Shown here in pieces: positions 13,628 to 22,600 of a stretch of 64,000 nucleotides of DNA; the first letter of the stretch is position 1, and each line of letters begins with the position of its first letter. The position numbers and the translations under genes are program-made. The notes below the pieces were generated by a model that worked only from the letters and a program-made list of their open reading frames with translations, was not told where the DNA came from and ran no database searches. The DNA lies in NCBI GenBank assembly GCA_940671915.1, contig CALNVZ010000174.1:25416841-25480840 (forward strand), written 5' to 3'. The stretch comes from Paracentrotus lividus (taxonomy: Eukaryota; Echinodermata; Echinoidea; Camarodonta; Echinidae).

Positions 13628-16600
13628 ACTCTTAAAATGTTATTTTAAACAAAATATTCTGTTTGAATTACTGATTAATCAAACTCAAGGCACTCATTTA
13701 AAAATCTACATAAAATGTACAAATGCACCTCAACCCTAATGATTTTCTGCTAAACTTTTTCCTTCTGAATATTTACAGCAGGATCCTAAAGAAATAAGAG
13801 TATAAAAGTACATGTATTCAGTTGTAAGTATCCAGGTACAAAATTAGCCAAAGCCCTAAGAAAAATAACGCTGGATCTCTAGATGTGTGACAAACAATGT
13901 CACTCAATTTTGCTGTAAATTTTATCAAGATTTTTCAGAACATGGAAAGCACAGTGTGAATCAAACTTGAATGCATCGTTTGCCTCATATTCATAATGTA
14001 CATTGTACATGCAGTTTTACAGATACATGTATGTAAATTTTTAATTGCATTTCCTATATTTGCAATGTACACAAATTCAAAATCAAAAGTGGAACATGAC
14101 CACAAATATGCATGCATAATGTAAACTAATTAATATATATCCTACATAATTTCCAAGCTATACATGTAATAAATAAACATGATGCAAGGTCAAGGACAAA
14201 ATGGCTGACTGAACAGACAGTGCACTATCAATGTCACCCCTTGACATCATTTCATTAGCGAGTAATTAAGTCACCCGACATGCCTCCCATGATCGCATTG
14301 GAAACATATCAAGTCACCATTACAACAAACAAACAGAGAGCTCCAGATTTACCACAGTCGCATTTTAAATGACGGTGTTCGGGCAAGGGGTATAGTAAAG
14401 ATCTACATGTAAATGCACTATACAGAGTCAGACACACGCCATGGTATTGGGCACTTATAACATGGATCCTACTAGAGAGTAGATCCATGCTTATACACAA
14501 GGAAACGAGTTGAAGAGCTCCGAGATTAGGATGAATGTCAAAAAGGCAAGGGGAATGCGATTGGAGATTAAATTGGTGAGACTGCAAGGCTCTGGTGGAA
14601 TGCTTGTAATCTATGATACTCAAGAGAGACTTCTGATTTGATTAAAGAGAACAGACAGTCGAAGATTATAGATCAGGCACATACATGTAGGCCTTCATCA
14701 ATCTTGATACACAATTTGTCAGTTTGTAAATCTCATTTTATGGATATCCAACGATGATGTACAGTATAGGTCTACATTATCCTGCAGCCTACCATTTTTT
14801 CATGTTTCATTTTACACATATAATCTGCAAAAATCTGTTGATTGCCTGGTGACTATAATGGGTTCATGAAAAAACAAACTATTTCTTTATTGACTAGAGC
14901 ATTATTAATTAACAAATTCTTTCAAGAGCTTTGAGGGAACCAGGGGTGTGAAGACCACAAATAAAAAGAGCTGAAAAAATGCTGAAATTTAAAGAGCTCA
15001 TACTTTTGTACAGAAGGAGAGCTCAAAAAGCTGAATTTTAGCTAAAAATCAAAACCCAAAAAAGCTGAAATCAATTTTAAAGCTTATAACTCTCACACCC
15101 CTGGGGATCCATACATTAACGATTAATTAATCATAATTTTACATCTCTCTTATTTGCAAAATGTGGCATGAACTGTAGAAACCTTTAATTAATTCAACAG
15201 TAATTACTATAAATCTAATGCAGGACTGTCCTGATGGTGGCAAAAAGAATATTTACAGTGTAAATTCTATCCAGCACACATCTGTGTTTGCTGACACCCA
15301 GTAAGCCATCCACATTGAAAGGGACGTCCATTGCACGTAGAGTGTGCAAGAGGATGAGCGTAACTGAATCTCAAAGTCGACGGAAAGGGTCCACTCTACA
15401 TGTGAAGGACGGTCACTTGAGCCAAAGCAAATGCGGTATTGAGTTGTTTTCCTTTCAATCAGGATAGGCCTTCACATGTATTACGAAACAAATTTGGGAA
15501 GATTCTTTTTCCCCCATCTGATCTACCTGTTCTGAATGCATATGGTCAACTGTGTCCGAGTCAAACTTGCATTTAAGTCAAATAATAGTCAAAGGTATTT
15601 TCAAGTCATCTTCTCTTTATATTACAGTGTATATTGCTTTTAACCCTGCATGAGTCAAACATATTGGAATACAAAGCTATTTCTTCAGTCCAAACAAATT
15701 CAACTTACATGTGTAGACAAGGTTGACTTTCCAGAAGGCCACAACAATGCCTTACATACATGCAGCTCATTAAAAAAAAATTTAAGATGGGTACATACAT
15801 GTACATGTTGTAGCCTAATGCATACCATTTAACACAAAGATTTACATTGTATCACACATGCATTGTCCATAATTAATGTTTTTCTTATAATACATTCTAC
15901 CTCATAACATGAATCTAAATAGAATTTAATTTTAAATGTCTAAAAAAGAATATTTCATACAGGTATTGAAATATTGATATTGAAAAACCTGGTTTGACTT
16001 TGGACTTACCTGATATAGTGCCTCATCACATTGGCTCTGTATTCCAAGGTTGACCATGGTGTTGGTCAGGGTACGTCCAATATAGTATTCCAATGAGAGG
16101 TAGTACACACGCTGACAAGAAATTTAAAAGGAAAACAAACAAAAAATTAGCACTTGATAAGATGGATCTGACGAAGAATTTCATTTTTCAGAAACTGATG
16201 CTTGTTTCATTATATTTATGTTATTTGTCTCATAAACAATTTGTCATCAATGAATTAACAGCTATAATATTGCAATACATGCACTATAAATATATATTAA
16301 ATAGCTTATTGACATTTTCAAATCAAGGACCGAGACAAGAGAGTAGAATTATCAGAGACATCCAAGGACATGTCAAAAAACATACACAAACTTTTTCCTT
16401 CAGGTATTGTACATTACAAAAAACTATTTATCTGTCAATTTTAATACAACTGTACCTATCAAAGAGAGCTTATTGAGGATTAATACCTTCAAATGAGACT
16501 GAAGCATTACACATTTTTTACATTGCAGGTAAATTAGGTAACATTGTATGTATGGAGGAGGCTACACCTAGTACACAGATCTGCCATTAATCATCTCTAA

Positions 16601-19600
16601 GCTTGCACGTGCACACTGCAGACAGTCCACTGTGTAATGGTGAACACATGCAGTGTCGAGCCACGTTCAAATTTATTCCATTATCTATTCTTGGTGCAAC
16701 CCACATGGTGCACACTCTGTAAATTTACTTTCATTACCTCCATTGATATGCCTAGTATTATTTTACTCTATTAATATTAAGCACTGTATAAGTACATGTA
16801 TGGACATGTGCATAAAGGCATCTGAAAAAAATGTGTGTTTTAATAATTGTTTGTTATAAATTGTAAATTGATACATTATTGAGCAACTTGAATTTCATTG
16901 AGGTTTAAGAGGGGTTTTTTTTTCTACAATGTAGAATTATAGTTTGCAACACATACTGTAGGCCTACTGTTCTCATGGTACAATACTTGTCTTCAAGATG
17001 GACATACGCACTTATAGGATTCTGGCCCGAATTCTCGAAAGCCGCCTATCTTTAAGCCTAGCCTAAATCTGTGGTTTAACTATGGCTTGTTAAGAGGGAA
17101 TCAATCTGTTTTTGTTGCATGTTCCTTTTACCTTCACTGAATTTTGAAATTGTGTGTTAATTGTAAGGTTAACCTTTGTACTTTTCATTCCCAAGCAGTT
17201 TTTAATAGTTTCACTACCAAAAATTATGATGAATTGCATGAACATCTAATTTTGGGGATTGATTCTCTCTTTATAGCAAGCCATAGTTAAAACACAGATT
17301 TAAGCTAGGCTTAAAGTTAGGTCCCTTTTGAGAATACGGGCTACTATGTCTATACGAAGTATTGACATGTAGTATTGAAAGTAAGACCATGGGTGGCAGG
17401 TTTTGCATCTCGGTCCATTGGTTTTTCCCCAAAGGTTTTTCTTTCTTTTGCAATTAGATATCGACTCTAAATTGAAGCCCTCCGATATTTTTATAGTCTA
17501 TAGTTCTATTTATCAGAGAATGGGTTTTCAATAGATTTGATTTCACTATCATGAAAATAAAAAATAAAAAGCACTCCCAATTTTTTGCCGATCGTGAAAA
17601 ACCGTACTATGGGAACGCATTTAGTCTTCACACTAGAATCTTGCCACAGTCCCGACATGGCTTTGCTGCTAGCGTGGTGGACATACGTATACATGTAGGA
17701 AGGATAATATACATGTGAAGTATCCTAGGAGCTTTTGGGGTCTACCAATGGAGCATATTAAGAAAAGCTAAACTGATACTAGGTAGCAAGATCTTGATTG
17801 TTATGATAAGCTGGGTTTTTTGTGTTTTTTTTGGGGGGAGGGGGTTGTTTGTTTTTGTTTTTTTCCTTGTTCGTAAATTTTGTCAGGGAACACCCAGGGT
17901 GTGAATTTGCCTACAAATACAAGAAGCACGCTTGTCTATATCACAGGACAAATATAGTCATATTGTCAGAAGTGTGTTAAGACCTGCGTATGTATGTATT
18001 TGGAAGCTATTACAATGGACCATCCCTGGAGGGGGGGGGGGGTTACTCACCACATGATATGCTATGCATGCACGTCCACAAAAAGTGTTGAAAAGGGTCT
18101 GTTTTCAGCCTATGGTCAGGGGTGTTTTCAGCAGAATTCGCTGTTACTGATATTACATTTCACCATATTTATGTTGATGAATTGGGATTTATAGTTAGGA
18201 TTACAATTTTTGGGCATTCTCGCCAGGACTATCCTATACCAGTTAAGGGATATGGTTACGACGAAGGCTGCCGACTATGGCAAGGGTAGAAGAGTAGGGT
18301 AGGCCTACATTTGATGCGTGGATATGAAAGTACGTTAGTGACAAACTTACTACCAAAATATTTTCCTCTATTATCTAGGTTTTCTTGTCAATCTCATCAT
18401 CATCATGATCATGGTTAGACCCGGGACGCCGCCACTATCATGTATATGGCCCAAGCGCACCGTTTTCCCCATTAAAATGATGAAATACAACCCCCCAAAA
18501 AATGCTTATAACAAATGATACACATACATGCAATGCCACTTACCTAAGCATACCACCCGGAGTATGGTGAATAAAAACAAACATGGATAGCTCCCAGAAT
18601 AAGAAGATTTTCTTTGGGTTTTCGTCAGTATCGTAAATTTGCCCGATTCACCATGTTGATTAATCTGGAACAAAAGGGGGACCCCGGAGTAGCCTTGATC
18701 AAGACGTTCTTTTTGTATAGTTTGCAAGTTTCATTATGAAAAAGAGGCTGATGCAGGAAAAATGGGCTCAAAAACTAAAATAACAAATAATTCATGACCA
18801 TGTAAGTGATCTCAGTTGTTTTGGTTAATTACCATGTAATGGAATAAAAATATAAAAATTATGATTGTAATGACTTGTCTAAAGTCTAATCATGGCAATA
18901 TCCATGACGCATGCGTATTACAAAGACAAACCTATGACCATGAATTGTTCTACTGGAGAAGATTGGAAATTTTGACCCCCAAATTACATGTAAGAGGATT
19001 CACCAACAAAGACGATAGTTTTGCGGAACGATTTGTAAGTATATATTACAGTAATATATAGCTTGTTTTTATTACTAGAAGTAAGGTATCGTCCGGAAAT
19101 TTACTGAAAATCGAAGTCACATCACCGTCGGACTTCAATAAAGCGTAGCCCGCACACTTCGTGTGCGGGCTAGTCGTAGTAAGATCATGGTAATGTTTTT
19201 GTTCAAACCTCAAGAAGCACTGCCCTGGGCTCCAGGTGAGTGAAGACAAATACAAATTAAACTAGACTTCTACCCAATTTTATACGACTCATCATACTCA
19301 TGAGCACAAGACTCTATATCTAGATCTACATCAAACATAAAAATTGGCGGAGTACAGCTAGCCTGCATATGCCGACTCAATCCACTCATTACTACGAGGT
19401 CGATACTACAAGTCCTTCCAGAAAAGTAGATTTTTTTGGGACCACTTTTCTCTTTATTTTACTATGCCTATGATGAAAAAGAACTACACCTAACGATGCT
19501 TTATATATTTTTTCCTCACTTGGTCCAAATTTAAAAAATTTTCCAACTAAATAAAGCAGGCATGAGACAGAAAAATTTCAAAAAAAGAGGAAAATTGCTA

Positions 19601-22600
19601 CCAGTGAGGGAGCGTAGCGACCGAACATCCTGGGGGTGGGTTTGGAAAATTTTGCAATTTTAGGTATAGAAAATTCACGATTTCTTTGGCTGCAACTTCG
19701 TCAAATCAATCTCTTGTTCCAAGTCTACACACAGTGAGAGCGGAAAATATGTCCAGAATACACAATGAAAACACCGCCGAAAACACCTTCGCTATGTATA
19801 TGCAACAAAAAAATAAAAAAATAAAAAAATATATATATATATATTTTTTTATTTTTTATTTATTTTTTTACAATTTCAAAATCGGCGGAAATCGGCGGAT
19901 CCGCGGAGAAAAATCATGCCTGATAAAGGTAGAAAAAAAAGGAGAAAACTCACCGCATTGGCTCCCATGTAGTGGCCATAGTCCAAGCCTCTTGGAAATG
20001 GTGCCCGTGCACCAATATACTATATTGTTAAAAGAGTCGTCCCAAATCAACCCAATCAACTCGGCCTATTCCAAAAGTCGGTATCGCCATCGTACCTCAG
20101 CAAATGAAATAAATATATAGGTGGAGTTGACACGAAGCTTCGCGTAATGCTGATCCTGTCGAAAGATAAAGTGAATCTCGATTGAAGTCAGCCTAGAATC
20201 GATAACTCTTGTTTGGACTGTCAGCCTTTATTTTGAAAACAGCTTGTACGTCCTCAAATTATTTACCTAGACGTGTGTGTAGTATCTTTAAATTCGAAAG
20301 ATAAAGTGAATCTTGATTGATGTCAGCCTAGCTAGTATATCGCTAAACTTCTTCTTGCGTTGATATTATGGCAAGCATTTGGATACAACTATTTTTGCCA
20401 CTGCTATTTTTTAAAAAATTTATATATTTTTCGTTCTTGCTTTTTTTTAAAATCATTATTATACCCATTTGTTTGCTTCTTGTCCTACCCCCCCCCCCAT
20501 TTTCTCTTCTTCTTTTTTTATTTTTTAATTTTTTTCCTCCATCCTTCCTTCTTTTCTTCTCTCTCTCTCTTTCTTTTTTTTTCTCCATACTTTTCTTCTT
20601 TTTTTTTCTCTCTTCTCTTCCTTTTTTCCCTCCTCATTTTTCTTCTTTTTCTTCTCTTTTTTTTTTGTTTCTTTCTCTCTTCTTTTTCTCCATCATACTT
20701 TTCTTTTTCTTCTCCTCTGTATTTTTTTTTTAATTCTCTTTTTCTTGTCTCCATACTTTTTTTTCTTTTTCTTCTCTTTTTTTTTCTCTCTCTCTCTAGC
20801 TCTCTTTTCTCTCTCTTCCTTTTTCCTCCATGCTTTTCTTTGGGTCATTCCATCTGGATTCACCCAATGGGTTACACCCTACCGTCTCAGAATTTGCTCA
20901 AATTTGGTACACATAAAGTTTAACATTACCTTCCCATGACAACAAAAAATTAGCGTAAACGGTCCGTCGGTTTCCGAGCTATGGCCCGCCATTTTTTATT
21001 CGTTTGGCAAAATGGGTGTGACCTTCCATTTCAACGGCACATTGCGCCTGAACTGGTTGACCAATTTTTGTGAAACTGGTACCATTCAAAAGGAAATTCA
21101 AAGAGGATTTCAAAAATGGTATCAAAAATATTATTGGAGCAATTTAAAGTGCTATGACCTTTGACCTTTCCTTTAACCTTGATTTTGACCCCCAGACGAA
21201 TAATATTTTTACTTGATTTTTATGTATGTTAATTGTCAGTATAATATTAACGTAACATGTAAATATCTAGGATGATATTTTATTTCTTCACCTTTAAAAC
21301 TCTTTTAAATGTAATTTACAAAGTTTCTGTTACCCCCACATACTGATATTTGTGTTGGTAATGTGGTGTACAATTCTCCATTATAGGCTTACTTGAATAC
21401 CTCCAAACTGAAGTTAAATTACATTCATTAAAACAGGAAACTAAACATTTCAGGTAATAAAGGAAACATTAAACACAATGATAATGTATACATGTACGTA
21501 GACTCCATTTGCTTATGAATAGAGACATTTGTTTAGCCCTTTTGATTGGGGTGCAATAGGTATACATACAAATCATCAAAAATCTGCGGTTTTGACAGAA
21601 ACAAAATGTTCCTACATGTAGTCAGCTCTACTGTCCCAAACGGGATACATCCTTGAGATTTCTTGAAGCATCAGCAACAGATATGGAATGCATTATGGTA
21701 TTTGATTGTAATGTTACTTCAGTTTGAAAGTATTCATGTATAATGAAGTCTTGTACACACATTACCAACACAAATATCAGTATGTGGGGGTAACAGAAAC
21801 TTTGTAAATTACATTTAAAAGAGTTTTTAAAGGTGAAGAAATAAAATATCATCCTAGATATTTACATGTTATGTTAATATTATACTGACAATTAACATAC
21901 ATAAAAATCAAGTAAAAGTATTATTCGTCTGGGGGTCAAAATCAAGGTTAAAGGAAAGGTCAAAGGTCATAGCACTTTAAATTGCTCCAATAATATTTTT
22001 GATACCATTTTTGAAATCCTCTTTGAATTTCCTTTTAAATGGTACCAGTTTCACAAAAATTGGTCAACCAGTTCAGGCGCAATGTGCCGTTGAAATGGAA
22101 GGTCACACCCTTTTTGCCAAAACGAATAAAAAATGGCGGCCATAGCTCGGAAACCGACGGTCCGTTTACACTAATTTTTTTTTTTCATGGGAAGGTAATG
22201 TTAAACTTTATGGTACCGCAAATTTGAGCAAATTCTGAGACGGAAGGGTGCAAAATTGCACTTTCATTGGGTGAATTGGCATGGAATGACCCTTTTCCTT
22301 TTTTTCTCTCTCTCTTTCTGTCTCTTCCCCCTTTTTTTCTCTTTTTTTTCTCTCTTTCTTTTTCTGTCTCTTCCTTTTTCCTCCATGCTTTTCTTCTTTT
22401 TTTTTCTTTTTTTTTTCTCTCTCTCTTTCTGTCTCTTCCCTTTTTCCTCTCTCTTTTTCTGTCTCTTCCTTTTTTTTTCCTGCATACTTTTCTTTCTCTC
22501 TCTCTCTCTCTCTTTTTCCTCCCCTGTTCCCCATTTTTCTCTCTGTTTTCCTTTCCTTTCTTTCTTTGTTTTTCTTATTCTTCTTCTTTTTTATTAAATT

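Noticed and set aside
16093..16476. 127-codon plus-strand open frame
   Set aside because: It overlaps exon 2 antisense and runs into A+T-rich intron; no recognisable protein.
19990..20053. Resemblance of GACGACTCTT to the start of 5.8S rRNA
   Set aside because: The similarity covers only about ten bases; nothing that follows matches rRNA.
19926..20053. Trans-spliced leader RNA gene
   Set aside because: A donor is present, but no Sm-site-plus-stem layout or high-copy tandem arrangement is visible here, so I kept it only as an unexplained repeated unit.
20360..20923. 187-codon open frame on the plus strand, with overlapping frames on both strands
   Set aside because: It runs through a polypyrimidine tract and encodes only F/S/L runs. 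Composition, not coding, keeps it open.
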